Assembly: GCF_900637555.1 (NCBI RefSeq)
Contig: NZ_LR134378.1
Span: 1,312,001 to 1,376,000 of the forward strand
Origin: Lautropia mirabilis
GTDB lineage: Bacteria > Pseudomonadota > Gammaproteobacteria > Burkholderiales > Burkholderiaceae_E
Length of the DNA stretch: 64,000 nt
Reading direction: 5' to 3'
The translations under genes were made by a program, and so were the position numbers. Numbering within the stretch: the stretch's first letter is position 1; each line of letters begins with the position of its first letter. The notes under the pieces were generated by a model. The model did no database searches, was not told the origin of the DNA, and saw only the letters and a program-made list of their open reading frames with translations. Below, in pieces: positions 17,847-27,648 of this stretch.

Positions 17847-19408
17847 TGGCAGGGCGCGACATTCCGGCTGGCCACGTGGCACCCGATGGGGTGCGTCAGT
17901 CGGCGCAGGCGCCTGCCGGCAACGGCCCTGGCCAGGGCGTGCAGCCGACCCTGCCTTCGGTGGATGCGCTGCTGCGCCTGCCGGGCATGCAGCCCCTGCT
18001 GGACGAATACGGCCACACTCGCACCGTGGCTGTCATCCGTGACCTGCTGGCCGAGGCGCGTAGCGCCTGGCGCGGACAGGACGCAGGTGGACAGGGCACA
18101 GCAAAAGCCGGGGACGCCTCGGCCGGCCGTGCGCAGCCATCCACGGCCGGTGGCGGGCTTCCCTCTACCGACGAGGCCTGGACGGCCCGGGTGGAAGAGA
18201 TCCTGCGCCGTCAGCTGGCCCCGCGCCTGCGCGAGGTCTTCAACCTCACGGGCACCGTGCTGCACACCAACCTGGGGCGTGCGCTGCTGCCGGATGAAGT
18301 GGCCCAGGCCGTGGCACGGGCTATGACCACGCCTGCCAACCTGGAATTCGATCTGGACAGCGGCGGACGCGGCGACCGCGACGACCTGGTGAGCGGCTGG
18401 CTGCGCGAACTGACCGGGGCCGAAGACGCCACCATCGTCAACAACAATGCCGCTGGCGTGCTGCTGATGCTCAACAGCCTGGCACGTGGCAAGCAGGTGG
18501 TGGTCTCGCGGGGCGAGCTGGTCGAGATCGGCGGCGCCTTCCGCATTCCGGACATCATGTCGCGCGCCGGCGCCAAACTGGTGGAGGTGGGCACCACCAA
18601 CCGCACCCATCCGGCCGACTACGCCGGCGCCATCACTCCGCGCACCGCCATGCTCATGAAGGTCCACACCAGCAACTATGCGGTGCAGGGCTTCACCCGC
18701 AGCGTGTCCGAGGTCGAGGTGGCCCACATCGCGCACGAGGCCGGCCTGCCCATGGCCGTGGACCTGGGCAGCGGCACCCTGGTGGACCTGTCCCGCTGGG
18801 GGCTGCCGCGTGAGATCACCGTGCAGGAGACCGTGGCCGCCGGCGCCGATCTGGTGAGCTTCAGCGGTGACAAGCTGCTGGGCGGCCCGCAGGCCGGCTT
18901 CATCGTCGGTCACCGGGATCTCATTGCGCGCCTGAAAAAGAACCCGCTCAAGCGCGCGCTGCGCGTGGGCAAGATCACCCTGGCGGCCATCGAGGCGCTG
19001 CTGCGCCTGTACATGGTGCCCGAGCGCCTGCCCGAACGGCTGACCACGCTGCGGCTCTTCATCCGCCCGCAGGCCGACATCCGCCGTCAGGCCGAGCGCC
19101 TGCTGCCTGGCATGCAGGCTGCGTTGGCGCCTGTCTGGACCGTCACCGTCGAGCCCATGTTCAGCCAGATTGGCAGCGGTGCGCTGCCGGTGGATTCGCT
19201 GCCCAGCTGCGGCCTGGTCATCCGCTGCGCCGACGGCAAGCGTGCCGGCCGCCGCCTGAAGGCCCTGGCAGCCCGCCTCCGGGAACTGCCACGCCCCGTC
19301 ATCGGCCGTGTGGCCGACGACGCCGTGTGGCTGGACCTGCGCTGCCTGGACGAGGCCGACGAAGGTACGTTCGCGCAGCAATGGCAGCAGCTGGAGAACA
19401 CACCATGA
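17846..19408 (+). CDS. selA: L-seryl-tRNA(Sec) selenium transferase
   Basis: SelA is a PLP enzyme forming large rings that convert Ser-tRNA(Sec) to Sec-tRNA(Sec) using selenophosphate. The 520-residue product keeps the core motifs: [47 protein letters not shown], the TSNY segment, [10 protein letters not shown], and the PLP lysine in [14 protein letters not shown] (Lys343, the equivalent of E. coli Lys295). It is about 55 residues longer than E. coli SelA, mostly in an N-terminal extension and a Gly/Ala-rich insert near residues 75-110. It overlaps fdhE by one base and selB by four (ATGA), so all three are coupled. Confidence 0.96.
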   Translation: MAGRDIPAGHVAPDGVRQSAQAPAGNGPGQGVQPTLPSVDALLRLPGMQPLLDEYGHTRTVAVIRDLLAEARSAWRGQDAGGQGTAKAGDASAGRAQPSTAGGGLPSTDEAWTARVEEILRRQLAPRLREVFNLTGTVLHTNLGRALLPDEVAQAVARAMTTPANLEFDLDSGGRGDRDDLVSGWLRELTGAEDATIVNNNAAGVLLMLNSLARGKQVVVSRGELVEIGGAFRIPDIMSRAGAKLVEVGTTNRTHPADYAGAITPRTAMLMKVHTSNYAVQGFTRSVSEVEVAHIAHEAGLPMAVDLGSGTLVDLSRWGLPREITVQETVAAGADLVSFSGDKLLGGPQAGFIVGHRDLIARLKKNPLKRALRVGKITLAAIEALLRLYMVPERLPERLTTLRLFIRPQADIRRQAERLLPGMQAALAPVWTVTVEPMFSQIGSGALPVDSLPSCGLVIRCADGKRAGRRLKALAARLRELPRPVIGRVADDAVWLDLRCLDEADEGTFAQQWQQLENTP

Positions 19409-21585
19409 TGATCGGGACCGCCGGGCACATCGACCACGGCAAGACCTCGCTGGTCCGGGCACTGACCGGCACCGACACCGACCGCCTGCCCGAAGAGAAG
19501 AAACGCGGCATGAGCATCGAGCTGGGCTATGCCTTCCTGGCGCCCAGCGATGATGGGCCGGCGGTGGGGAAGGGTAGCGTTGCGCCTGCTGCTACGGCTG
19601 GTCAAACCGAGGTCGTGCCCGCGTTCGGATTGCCCCGCGAACCCATCGCCTTCATCGACGTGCCCGGCCACGAAAAGCTGCTGCACACGATGATTTCCGG
19701 CGCTACCGGCATCGACTTCGCCCTGCTGCTGGTGGCGGCCGACGACGGCGTGATGCCGCAGACCCGCGAGCACCTGGCCGTCCTGTCGCTGCTGGGCATC
19801 GACCGCGGCGTGGTGGCCATCACCAAGATCGACCGGGTGGATGAAGCCCGCGTGCAGGAGGTGGCCCAGCAGGTGACAGCGCTGCTGGCCGACACGCCCC
19901 TGGCCCATGCGCCCATCATCCCCGTTTCGGCCACCCGCGGTGACGGCGTGGTCGAATTGCGCCAGCTGCTGCGCGCCGAGGCGGCGCGGCTGGATGCCGC
20001 GCATGGTGCGCACGGGGTCGCAGACCCCCATGGTTCCGACAGCCCCGTTTGGGCCGCGGCGGCCACAGAACCTGCCGAAACCACGACAGATACCAACGTA
20101 GACACCACCGCCGAAACCACTGCAGCACTTCCGGCCCAGGCAGGCTTCCGCCTGGCCATTGACCGCGTGTTCAGCCTGGACGGCGTGGGCACCGTGGCCA
20201 CCGGCACCGTGCATGCCGGCCGTGTGCAGGTGGGCGACGTGCTGCAGCAGCTGCCCGATGGCCCGAAAGAGCTGCGCGTGCGCTCGCTGCACGCCCAGAA
20301 CCGCAGCACCGACGCGGCCCACGCCGGCCAGCGCTGCGCCATCAATCTGGCCGGCGTCGAGCGCGACCAGCTGCAGCGGGGCCACTGGCTGGCCCAGCCC
20401 GGCATCGCTTCGGTCTCTGACCGGCTGGATGTGGAGCTGCACCTGTGGCATGCCGAACCCCGGGCGATCCGCAGCGGTACCCGCGTGCATGTCCACCTGG
20501 GTACCACCGCCAGCCCGGCCGCCGTGGCCGTGCTGGACGCTGACACCCTAGCCCCGGGCTGCACGGGTCTGGCGCAGCTGGTGCTGCCGCAGCCCCTGGC
20601 CGCCTGGCATGGCGACCGGCTGATCCTGCGCGATGCGGCCGGCCAGCGCATCATCGGTGGTGGCCGTGTGCTGGATTCCCGTGCGCCGGTACGCTACCGC
20701 CGCACCCCACAGCGCCTGCAGCTGCTGCAGGCCCTGCAACGCCCGGCGCTGCGCGACCGCCTGGCGGGCCTGCTGGAGGCCTGCGAACATGGCGTGGACT
20801 TGCGCCAGTGGCAGCAGGTCTTTGGCCTGGCCAGCGTGGCGGCCTTTGATGCCAGCCTGCAGACCCTGCCGCATCGTCGCCTGGCCGGTGACTTCATCAT
20901 CGGCGAGCCCACTTGGCAGCATCTGCGCCGTACCGTGCTGGACACACTGGCCGCCTACCACCAGAACGCCACCGACGAGATCGGCCCCGACGCCGCCCGC
21001 CTGCGCCGCCTGGCACGCCTGCGCATGGACGACGCCCACTGGCGTCTGCTGCTGGATGCCTTGGTGAAGGAAGGCAGCGTGGCCCAGAGCGGCGCCTTCG
21101 TCCACCTGCCCGAACACGGCAGCCAGCTGGCCGCTCGTGACGAAACCCTGCTGCAGCGCCTGACCCCGCACCTGATGGAAGCTGGCGCCCAGGGCGCCTG
21201 GGTGCGTGACCTGGCCGAACATATTGGCGAGCCCGCCGCCAACCTGCGCCCCGCCATGGCCCGCCTGGCCCGCAGCGGCCACCTCTATCAGGTGGTGAAG
21301 GACCTGTATCTGGACGCTGCCACGGCAGCCCGGCTGGCCGCGCTGGTGCGGCAGCTGGCGCTGGAGAACAAAGAGCCTGCGGCATCGGATTCGGCCGAGG
21401 TGCAACGGGCGAGCAACCCCCTTCCCATCCTGACCGTGGCCAGATTCCGTGACGCCAGCGGCCTGGGCCGCAAGCGCGCCGTGCAGATGCTGGAGTTCTT
21501 CGACCGCATTGGCCTGTGCCGCCGTGTGGGGGACACGCACGTGCTGCGGCTGGAAAGTGAGGTGTTCAAGGGATCCTCTGAATAA
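19405..21585 (+). CDS. selB: Selenocysteine-specific elongation factor SelB
   Basis: SelB carries Sec-tRNA(Sec) to ribosomes paused at UGA by binding the SECIS hairpin with its C-terminal winged helices. The 726-residue protein has GTPase motifs GHIDHGKTS (7-15), DVPGHE (85-90) and TKID (140-143), a domain II beginning [21 protein letters not shown], and four winged-helix repeats after about residue 430. It is much longer than E. coli SelB (614). Two low-complexity inserts account for most of the excess: residues about 48-78 between G2 and G3, and about 201-246 between the G domain and domain II. Two ATGs, at 19405 and 19408, are possible; the first overlaps the selA stop. Confidence 0.96.
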   Translation: MMIGTAGHIDHGKTSLVRALTGTDTDRLPEEKKRGMSIELGYAFLAPSDDGPAVGKGSVAPAATAGQTEVVPAFGLPREPIAFIDVPGHEKLLHTMISGATGIDFALLLVAADDGVMPQTREHLAVLSLLGIDRGVVAITKIDRVDEARVQEVAQQVTALLADTPLAHAPIIPVSATRGDGVVELRQLLRAEAARLDAAHGAHGVADPHGSDSPVWAAAATEPAETTTDTNVDTTAETTAALPAQAGFRLAIDRVFSLDGVGTVATGTVHAGRVQVGDVLQQLPDGPKELRVRSLHAQNRSTDAAHAGQRCAINLAGVERDQLQRGHWLAQPGIASVSDRLDVELHLWHAEPRAIRSGTRVHVHLGTTASPAAVAVLDADTLAPGCTGLAQLVLPQPLAAWHGDRLILRDAAGQRIIGGGRVLDSRAPVRYRRTPQRLQLLQALQRPALRDRLAGLLEACEHGVDLRQWQQVFGLASVAAFDASLQTLPHRRLAGDFIIGEPTWQHLRRTVLDTLAAYHQNATDEIGPDAARLRRLARLRMDDAHWRLLLDALVKEGSVAQSGAFVHLPEHGSQLAARDETLLQRLTPHLMEAGAQGAWVRDLAEHIGEPAANLRPAMARLARSGHLYQVVKDLYLDAATAARLAALVRQLALENKEPAASDSAEVQRASNPLPILTVARFRDASGLGRKRAVQMLEFFDRIGLCRRVGDTHVLRLESEVFKGSSE

Positions 21586-21678
21586 GTCCTGCATCCGTTA
21601 CGGGGATACGACGGCCACGGGGACTTGTTCAGAGGCTCCCCAGCAGTTTCGTGCCACAATCACCGTCTTTGCACCACC

Positions 21679-21774
21679 GGAGGGAACACGATCCCGGTGG
21701 GTCGGCCGGGCTTCAAACCCGGTGGGTGGCGCCATGCGTCGCCGGGTGGGTTCGACTCCCATTTCCCTCCGCCA
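21679..21774 (+). tRNA. selC: tRNA-Sec, anticodon TCA
   Basis: A 96-base tRNA with the special selenocysteine features: an eight-pair acceptor stem (GGAGGGAA 21679-21686 with TTCCCTCC 21763-21770), anticodon TCA at 21713-21715 in loop CTTCAAA, a long variable arm (GGTGGCGCCATGCGTCGCC region), the T loop GGTTCGACTCC, discriminator G and an encoded CCA (21772-21774). It reads UGA and is charged with serine, then converted by SelA. It is immediately downstream of selB, and selU starts 12 bases after it. Confidence 0.97.
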
Positions 21775-21786
21775 CCGAGCAAGCAC

Positions 21787-22848
21787 ATGGCAAACCATCG
21801 CGGTCCGGTGGGCGTCGAGGCCATCGGTGATTTCGATACCCTCGTCGACGCCCGTTCCCCCTCCGAATACGCCCTCGACCACCTGCCCGGCGCCGTCAAT
21901 CACCCCGTCCTGAATGACGAGGAACGCGCCCTGGTCGGCACCATCTACAAGCAGAAGAGCGCCTTCGAGGCACGCCGCATCGGCGGTGGTCTGGTGGCCG
22001 CCAACCTGGGCCGCCACTGGGCAGAAGCCTTCGCCGACAAGCCCGAAAGCTGGCGCCCCCTGGTGTACTGCTGGCGCGGCGGCCTGCGCAGCGGCTCCAT
22101 GGTCACCTGGATGCGCATGACCGGCTGGGACGCCCAGCAGCTCAAGGGCGGCTACAAGGCCTTCCGCCGCCACGTCGTCGAAAGCCTGCCCCCGCTCATC
22201 CACGGCCTGCGCCTGGTGGTGCTGTGCGGCCAGACCGGCACCGCCAAGACCCGCATCCTGCAGGCTATGGCCGCCCAGGGCGCCCAGGTGCTCGATCTCG
22301 AAGGCATGGCCCGCCACAAGGGCTCCATGCTGGGCGCCTGGCCCGGCCAGCCCCAGCCGCCCCAGAAACAGTTCGAGACCCAGCTCTACACCGCGCTGAA
22401 GCGCCTGGATCCCTCCCGTCCCGTCTACACCGAAAGCGAGAGCGCCCGCATCGGCAGCATCAGCCTGCCGCTGGACATGGTGGCCCACCTGCGCGCCAGC
22501 ACCGATCTGGTGGAGATCGACGCCAGCCCCGAATCCCGCCTGGACTTCCTGCTGCGCGACTACGCCTACCTGGGCGACGATCCCGCCGCCTTTGCCGACC
22601 TGCTGGGCCGTTTCAAGCAGCTGCAGGGCAACGAGACCATCACCCGCTGGCAGGCGTGGGCCCAAGAAGGCAACTTGCCCGAACTGTTTGCCGAGCTGAT
22701 GAGCCGCCACTACGACCCGCAATACAGCCGTTCGCTGGGCCGCAACTTCAGCCACTGGGACAAGCGCCATACCGTGCAGGCCGACGACCTGTCGGACGCG
22801 GGAATCGCCAGGCTGGCCGAGACGGTGCGGGGTTTGTTCGAGGGGTGA
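21787..22848 (+). CDS. selU: tRNA 2-selenouridine synthase SelU (MnmH)
   Basis: SelU (353 residues) replaces sulfur by selenium in 2-thiouridine at the wobble position of certain tRNAs, through a geranylated intermediate, using selenophosphate. The N-terminal rhodanese domain begins DTLVDARSPSEYALDHLPGAVN and has its catalytic cysteine in VYCWRGGLRSG. The C-terminal P-loop domain has LCGQTGTAKTRIL. Length matches E. coli YbbB (364). The frame stays open back through the tRNA gene to 21625, but that is not translated; the ATG at 21787 gives the family start. Grouping with selA-selB-selC puts both uses of selenium together. Confidence 0.95.
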   Translation: MANHRGPVGVEAIGDFDTLVDARSPSEYALDHLPGAVNHPVLNDEERALVGTIYKQKSAFEARRIGGGLVAANLGRHWAEAFADKPESWRPLVYCWRGGLRSGSMVTWMRMTGWDAQQLKGGYKAFRRHVVESLPPLIHGLRLVVLCGQTGTAKTRILQAMAAQGAQVLDLEGMARHKGSMLGAWPGQPQPPQKQFETQLYTALKRLDPSRPVYTESESARIGSISLPLDMVAHLRASTDLVEIDASPESRLDFLLRDYAYLGDDPAAFADLLGRFKQLQGNETITRWQAWAQEGNLPELFAELMSRHYDPQYSRSLGRNFSHWDKRHTVQADDLSDAGIARLAETVRGLFEG

Positions 22849-22876
22849 GCTGACTGAGCGGCCGCCTGGCCTTCAC

Positions 22877-23137
22877 TCAACGAAGGTAGGGCGGCATGTC
22901 GATCCCGTTCTGTTCCCTGTATTCCCGGACCTCTTCCATGATTTCCGGGTCATCTGGCTGCTCCGTGCCGAAGATCGGAATGCCATGGGTGTGCAGGAAT
23001 ATCGCCATCTCACAAAAGCTCTTGCCCGCCATGCGTGCGGCCCGGGACAACGGGATTGTCCTGTTGTAGAAGAGGCACATGATCTCGGCCATTTCAGGGC
23101 TGACGTCCGCGCGACTGTAGTCCGGTTTGATGATCAT
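22877..23137 (-). CDS. UPF0175-like small protein, possible antitoxin
   Basis: An 86-residue protein with the helix-turn-helix-like pattern seen in UPF0175 proteins: PEMAEIMCLFYNRTIPLSRAARMAGKS, then a stretch (FAIFLHTHGIPIF-like) and a short acidic tail. UPF0175 members usually act as antitoxins beside PIN-domain toxins. Here no toxin adjoins it on its own strand; instead a Phd/VapC pair lies divergent from it. The frame extends upstream to 23212, but the ATG at 23137 gives the family N terminus. Function is inferred from family habit and position only. Confidence 0.6.
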   Translation of the reverse strand: MIIKPDYSRADVSPEMAEIMCLFYNRTIPLSRAARMAGKSFCEMAIFLHTHGIPIFGTEQPDDPEIMEEVREYREQNGIDMPPYLR

Positions 23138-23254
23138 GGTGACACCCCCGCGATGGTGAAGCATGGGCTTCCTGCGCGATGGGGTTTGGCGCTGCTTTTT
23201 CGGCTGATGCATACGAGTCCTGCGGGTAGAAGCCGCGCGGCTGGGTGTTTGGTT

Positions 23255-23271
23255 TTGTACAATATGTACAA
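23255..23271. promoter_or_regulatory. Palindromic operator of the toxin-antitoxin operon
   Basis: A perfect 17-base palindrome TTGTACA-ATA-TGTACAA lies 24 bases before the antitoxin start. It holds two TGTACA cores, the sequence known to be bound by Phd/YefM antitoxins in the yefM-yoeB operator. It is AT-rich in a GC-rich setting and overlaps the likely -10 region, so repression by the antitoxin complex is expected. Confidence 0.8.
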
Positions 23272-23295
23272 TTCTAGCCTGAAGAGGATCCCCCC

Positions 23296-23730
23296 GTGCG
23301 CACCATCACTGCCAGCAAGGCCCGCCAGGGCTTTGCCGAGCTTCTGGAATCCGTCGATCAGGGGCCTGTGGTCATAGAGCGCCAGCGCAGGGGCGTGGCC
23401 GTGGTGATGTCGGTGGCTGAATACTGGCGGCTGCGTCAGGTCGACAGTGCTGCACAGGCATGGGCGCCTGCTCAGCCTGAAGCGCAGGGTACAAGCCCCG
23501 CTGGGTGCCTGGAGGAGGGCGCTGGTGCTGGCTACAAGGTGACGGAAAAGGCCGCTGCCGGTATGCCCGTGCAACGGGAAGGCAGAAAGCGGCAGATGGG
23601 AACCCTGAAGGGACAGCTGACCATCCCCGAGGACTTCGATCGCTGGCTGGAAGACGAGATCCAGGCGCTGTTTGCCGGTCAGGAGTCGTCCGAGGCCGAG
23701 CTTCTGCATTCCGTCGGGAAGGCGAAATGA
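23296..23730 (+). CDS. Phd/YefM-type antitoxin with C-terminal extension
   Basis: The 144-residue product begins with a Phd/YefM DNA-binding domain (MRTITASKARQGFAELLESV ... RRGVAVVMSVAEYWRLR, residues 1-48). A low-complexity Ala/Gly/Gln linker (about 50-95) joins it to a short C-terminal segment, MGTLKGQLTIPEDFDRWLEDE, that resembles the toxin-wrapping tail of VapB-type antitoxins (GxLKGxixipeDFD). The start is GTG with a strong GAAGAGGA site seven bases before it. It overlaps the toxin gene by four bases (ATGA). It should neutralise the PIN toxin and repress its own operon through the TGTACA palindrome. Confidence 0.85.
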   Translation: MRTITASKARQGFAELLESVDQGPVVIERQRRGVAVVMSVAEYWRLRQVDSAAQAWAPAQPEAQGTSPAGCLEEGAGAGYKVTEKAAAGMPVQREGRKRQMGTLKGQLTIPEDFDRWLEDEIQALFAGQESSEAELLHSVGKAK

Positions 23731-24125
23731 AAGCGCTCTGCGACACGCATGTCCTGCTGTGGTACCTGGAGGGCAGGCAGGAGATGTTCTCTCCCAGGAT
23801 CCAGGCCTTTCTGATGGATGAGCGCAATACCCTGTGCTTCAGCGATGCCAGCATCTGGGAACTGGCCATCAAGGCCGGCCTGCGGAAGGATCTTTTCCCG
23901 CATGATCCACAGCGAATCGTGGATGAGTTGCTGGATCAGGGCTTTGAAGAGACGCGCATTCGCCTGCGGCACATCGTGGCCGTCCAGCGGTTGCCACTGC
24001 TGCATCGGGATCCGTTTGACCGTCTGTTGATGATGCAGGCAGAAATCGATCGGATGCTCTTTCTGTCAGCGGACAGTCAGATCATGCAGTACCAGAAAGA
24101 ATACGTTGTCGATGTTCGGGCGTGA
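23727..24125 (+). CDS. vapC: VapC-like PIN-domain ribonuclease toxin
   Basis: A 132-residue PIN-domain protein, the toxin of a type II pair, expected to cut RNA (in VapC usually tRNA or rRNA) when freed from antitoxin. The acidic metal-binding residues are all present: Asp6 in CDTHVLLW, Glu45 in SIWELAIK, Asp95 and Asp98 in HRDPFDRLL, and Asp116 in LSADSQI. The catalytic site therefore looks intact. The start overlaps the antitoxin stop as ATGA, giving coupled translation. The gap of 137 bases to the convergent miaA shows no gene. Confidence 0.88.
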   Translation: MKALCDTHVLLWYLEGRQEMFSPRIQAFLMDERNTLCFSDASIWELAIKAGLRKDLFPHDPQRIVDELLDQGFEETRIRLRHIVAVQRLPLLHRDPFDRLLMMQAEIDRMLFLSADSQIMQYQKEYVVDVRA

Positions 24126-24262
24126 TTCGTGTTCAGCCGTCATGGTGCAAGGTGTCGGCCAGATCACGCTTCCTCTCCTCGTACAGAAACCTGCCATCGT
24201 TCATCCATAGGTCAGCCACCACAGGCCACCTTGCCTGCCCCGCAGCACGTCAGTAGCCCGCT

Positions 24263-25210
24263 TCAGCGTGCACTGACAGGAACGTTCCTGCTGGCCTCAA
24301 TGAACCGCATCACCTCATCGCCCAACCCAACGCGCAGGCAATCCAGCCGCAGGTCCACGGGCAGCGAGCGCAGCCAGGTGAGCTGGCGCTTGGCCAGCTG
24401 GCGGGTGGCGGCCACGCCGGCCTCGAAGAGGGTGTCGGGTGTGCGTTCGCCATCCAGCATCTGCCACACCTGACGGTAGCCGACGGTGCGCATGGCCGGC
24501 AGTTCGGCGTGCAGTTCGGGGCGGGCGTGCAGGTGCTTCACTTCGTCGATGAAGCCGTGTTCCAGCATCTGCGCAAAGCGCTGGGCAATGCGAGCATGCA
24601 GCTGGCTTCGATCACCCGGTTCCAGACTGACGATACGGATGTCGGGATGGGCCTTGGGCTTCTGGCCGGCGGCGTGCAGGGTGGACAGGGGCTGGCCGGT
24701 GATCTCGATGATTTCCAGCGCGCGCTGGATGCGCTGGGCGTCGGTGGCGTGCAGGCGCTGGGCGGTGATCGGATCCAGCGTGGCCAGGCGCTGGTGCAGG
24801 TAGGGCCAGCCGTGCTCGGCCGCTTCTGCATCCAGCCGGGCGCGGATGTCGGGACGGGCGCCGGGCAGGTCGTCCATGGGATGCAGCAGCGTGCGCGCAT
24901 ACAGCATCGTGCCACCCACCAGCAGTGGCAGGCGGCCGCGTGCCTCGATCTCGTCGATAAGCCGCCAGGCATCGGTGGCAAATTCCGCAGCACTGTAGCT
25001 CTGCACCGGATCGCGGATATCGATGAGGTGATGAGGCGCCGAACTTCTTTCTTCGGCAGTGGGCTTGGCGGTGCCGATGTCCATGTCGCGGTACACCAGC
25101 GCAGAGTCCACGCTGATGATCTCCACCGGCAGGTGTCTTGCCAGTTCCAGCGCCAGCGCGGTCTTGCCGGAGGCGGTGGGGCCCAGCAGCATCAGGGCGC
25201 GCATGCTCAT
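24263..25210 (-). CDS. miaA: tRNA dimethylallyltransferase MiaA
   Basis: MiaA adds a dimethylallyl group to N6 of A37 in tRNAs that read codons starting with U. The 315-residue protein has the P-loop [14 protein letters not shown], the substrate motif [38 protein letters not shown], the [12 protein letters not shown] segment, [11 protein letters not shown], and the C-terminal RTVGYRQVW and [12 protein letters not shown]. These are complete. The ATG overlaps the mutL stop (ATGA), and both are on the minus strand, so the two form an operon as in many proteobacteria. Longer starts upstream would lie within mutL and are rejected. Confidence 0.97.
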   Translation of the reverse strand: MSMRALMLLGPTASGKTALALELARHLPVEIISVDSALVYRDMDIGTAKPTAEERSSAPHHLIDIRDPVQSYSAAEFATDAWRLIDEIEARGRLPLLVGGTMLYARTLLHPMDDLPGARPDIRARLDAEAAEHGWPYLHQRLATLDPITAQRLHATDAQRIQRALEIIEITGQPLSTLHAAGQKPKAHPDIRIVSLEPGDRSQLHARIAQRFAQMLEHGFIDEVKHLHARPELHAELPAMRTVGYRQVWQMLDGERTPDTLFEAGVAATRQLAKRQLTWLRSLPVDLRLDCLRVGLGDEVMRFIEASRNVPVSAR

Positions 25211-27468
25211 TGCCCCCGCATGAACCAGCGGTCCAGCTCTTCCAGCGTCAGCCGGAACCACGTGGGGCGGCCGTGGTTGCAGAAATCCGCGTCGGGCGTG
25301 GCTTCCATGTCGCGCAGAAGGGCGTTCATCTCGGGCAGGGTCAGGGCGCGGTTGGCGCGTACCGAACCATGGCACGCCATGGTGGCCAGCAGGCGGTCCA
25401 GGCGCTTTTCCAGCGCGTTATGCTGTGCGGGCGCCTGCCAGGCGGCCAGCACTTCGCGGGCCAGCTTCTCGGGGTTGGCGCGCGACAGCAGGGCAGGTAC
25501 GCTGGTGACGGCGAGGGTGTCGGGGCCACGCACTTCCAGGTCGATGCCCAGATCGCCCAGGGAGTCGGCGTCGTCGGTGACGGTGGCCACGTCCAGTTCG
25601 GTGGCCTGGAAGACGGCGGGAATCAGCAGCGGCTGTCGGGCGATCCGATGGTCGCGGTGGGCTTTCTTCAGGCGCTCCAGCACGATGCGCTCGTGCGCGG
25701 CGTGCATGTCCACGATGATCAAACCATCCGCCGTCTGCGACAGGATGTAGATGCCGTGCAGCTGGGCCAGGGCAAAGCCCATGCGGGGCGTGTGCGCCAG
25801 TGGTGGGGTGTCCGGCGCGGGAGCCGTGGATGTGGATGGTGTAGAGCCGGCAGTGCTCGCTGTACCCGAGGCTCCACCGGCAATCCCGTCTGCCATGGCG
25901 CTTGCCATGGTGCCTGCCGTGGTGGCAGCGGCGGGAGGCACGATGCCGGGCGCAGATCCCGCGGTCTCAGCCGTGGCGCTACCCGTCACGCCAGGCCAGC
26001 CGGGGCGTACCTCGGCGGCATGAGGGGCAGGGGTTGCCAAGGTGGTATCTGCCGATGACCCTTCCGCACGGCCAACTGGGGACGTGCCCGTGTCGTCCGA
26101 GGGGGCAGCACGCAGTTCCACCTGCTGCCAGTCGGGGGCAGGCTGACGATGTGGCGCCTGGAAGGCCAGACTGGCGCGATTGGCCGCCACATCGTGTGCC
26201 GGGCTGTGGTGGGGCGCGCGGGGGCCCGCGGTGTCATGGGCCTGCACATGGCGGGCCATGGGAAGGCTGCCAGCGCCAGGGCGCCCGCCAGGGGCAGCGG
26301 CGGGCTGGTGCCCCGGCAGGGTACGGACCGTGTGCCGGTCGGAGGTGTAGCCGCTGACATCCGTGCCGGCGCCCATGCCCGATCCACCGGCCAGTTCGAT
26401 GGTGCGGCTGGCGCCCTGACGCTGCTGGGGCAGGGTGGCGGCCAGCGCGTTCTCGATGGCATGAAAGACCAGGTGGCGCACGGCGCCGGGATCGCGGAAG
26501 CGGACCTCGGTCTTGGCAGGGTGGACGTTGGCGTCCACCAGCGTGGGGTCGATGGTCAAAAAGAGTGCAAAGACGGGGTAGCGCTCGCCGTGCAGGCGGT
26601 CGCGGAAGGCCTGGCGGATGGCCTGGGCCAGCATGCGGTCGCGCACGAAGCGGCCGTTGACGAACAGGTATTGCCGGTCGCTGCGGGCGCGGGCGGCGTC
26701 CGGTTCGCCCAGCAGGCCTTCCACGGCCAGCGGACCGGCCTGGGCCGAGACGGGCAGCAGCCGCGCACCGTCGCCCACCAGGTTCTCGATGCGCTGGGCG
26801 GGCGTGGTGGCGGGCCAGCGGCGCACTTCGCGGCCGTCCTGATGGACGACGAACTGCACGGCCGGGTGCGACAGGGCAATGCGCCGGATGGCGTCCAGGC
26901 AGTAGGCGGCCTCGGTGGCCGGCGACTTCAGGAACTTGCGCCGCGCCGGGGTGGCCGAGAACAGGTCGATGACCTCGATGACGGTGCCGGGAGCGATGGC
27001 GGCGGGCTCGGGCGGCGGAGCGGCCTGGCCGGGCTGCACGTCCACTTTCCAGCCGTGTTCGGCGGCCAGCGGGCGGCTGGCCAGGGTCAGGCGCGAGACG
27101 GCGGCCATCGAGGCCAGGGCCTCGCCCCGGAAGCCCAGCGAGGTGACATGCTCCAGGTCGGCCAGCGAGGCAATCTTGCTGGTGGCGTGCCGGGCCAGGG
27201 CCAGCGGCAGCTGGTCTTTCTCGATGCCCCGGCCGTTGTCGATGACCTGAAGCCGGCGCAGACCGCCTTCCTCGATGCGGATCTCGATCTGGCTGGCCCC
27301 GGCATCCAGCGCGTTCTCCAGCAGCTCCTTGATGGCGGAGGCAGGGCGCTCGATGACCTCGCCGGCGGCGATCTGGCTGATCAGCACGTCGGGCAGCAGG
27401 GCAATGGGGCGGGTGGGCCCGGCGCCGGATGCGGCGGGCAGGGGGAACTGGCTGGCGGGCGTGGACAT
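25207..27468 (-). CDS. mutL: DNA mismatch repair protein MutL, endonuclease-type
   Basis: MutL couples MutS mismatch recognition to strand removal. The 753-residue protein has the GHKL ATPase N terminus ([41 protein letters not shown]). A long Pro/Ala/Gly/Thr-rich linker (about residues 350-550) follows. The C-terminal domain contains [12 protein letters not shown] (about 586-597), which fits the DxHA(x)2E(x)4E endonuclease motif, and [10 protein letters not shown], the zinc-binding C-x-H-G-R-P motif. This is thus the nicking type, unlike E. coli MutL, and agrees with a MutH-independent pathway. An alternative ATG at 27492 adds eight residues. Confidence 0.96.
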   Translation of the reverse strand: MSTPASQFPLPAASGAGPTRPIALLPDVLISQIAAGEVIERPASAIKELLENALDAGASQIEIRIEEGGLRRLQVIDNGRGIEKDQLPLALARHATSKIASLADLEHVTSLGFRGEALASMAAVSRLTLASRPLAAEHGWKVDVQPGQAAPPPEPAAIAPGTVIEVIDLFSATPARRKFLKSPATEAAYCLDAIRRIALSHPAVQFVVHQDGREVRRWPATTPAQRIENLVGDGARLLPVSAQAGPLAVEGLLGEPDAARARSDRQYLFVNGRFVRDRMLAQAIRQAFRDRLHGERYPVFALFLTIDPTLVDANVHPAKTEVRFRDPGAVRHLVFHAIENALAATLPQQRQGASRTIELAGGSGMGAGTDVSGYTSDRHTVRTLPGHQPAAAPGGRPGAGSLPMARHVQAHDTAGPRAPHHSPAHDVAANRASLAFQAPHRQPAPDWQQVELRAAPSDDTGTSPVGRAEGSSADTTLATPAPHAAEVRPGWPGVTGSATAETAGSAPGIVPPAAATTAGTMASAMADGIAGGASGTASTAGSTPSTSTAPAPDTPPLAHTPRMGFALAQLHGIYILSQTADGLIIVDMHAAHERIVLERLKKAHRDHRIARQPLLIPAVFQATELDVATVTDDADSLGDLGIDLEVRGPDTLAVTSVPALLSRANPEKLAREVLAAWQAPAQHNALEKRLDRLLATMACHGSVRANRALTLPEMNALLRDMEATPDADFCNHGRPTWFRLTLEELDRWFMRGQ

Positions 27469-27648
27469 ATCCGACGAGGGCGCAGGAGGCATCCGCCATT
27501 ATTGCAGAGCCGCCCGCGGGCCGGGTGTCGACGCATGTGACAGGGGTGTCATGCCGGTGTCCGTCTGCGGCGTCGTGTCATCTCAGCTGGCGGAAAACCC
27601 CTCGGGTAAACTGTGCATCCTCTATCGTCTGCCTGGAAAACTCCACTC

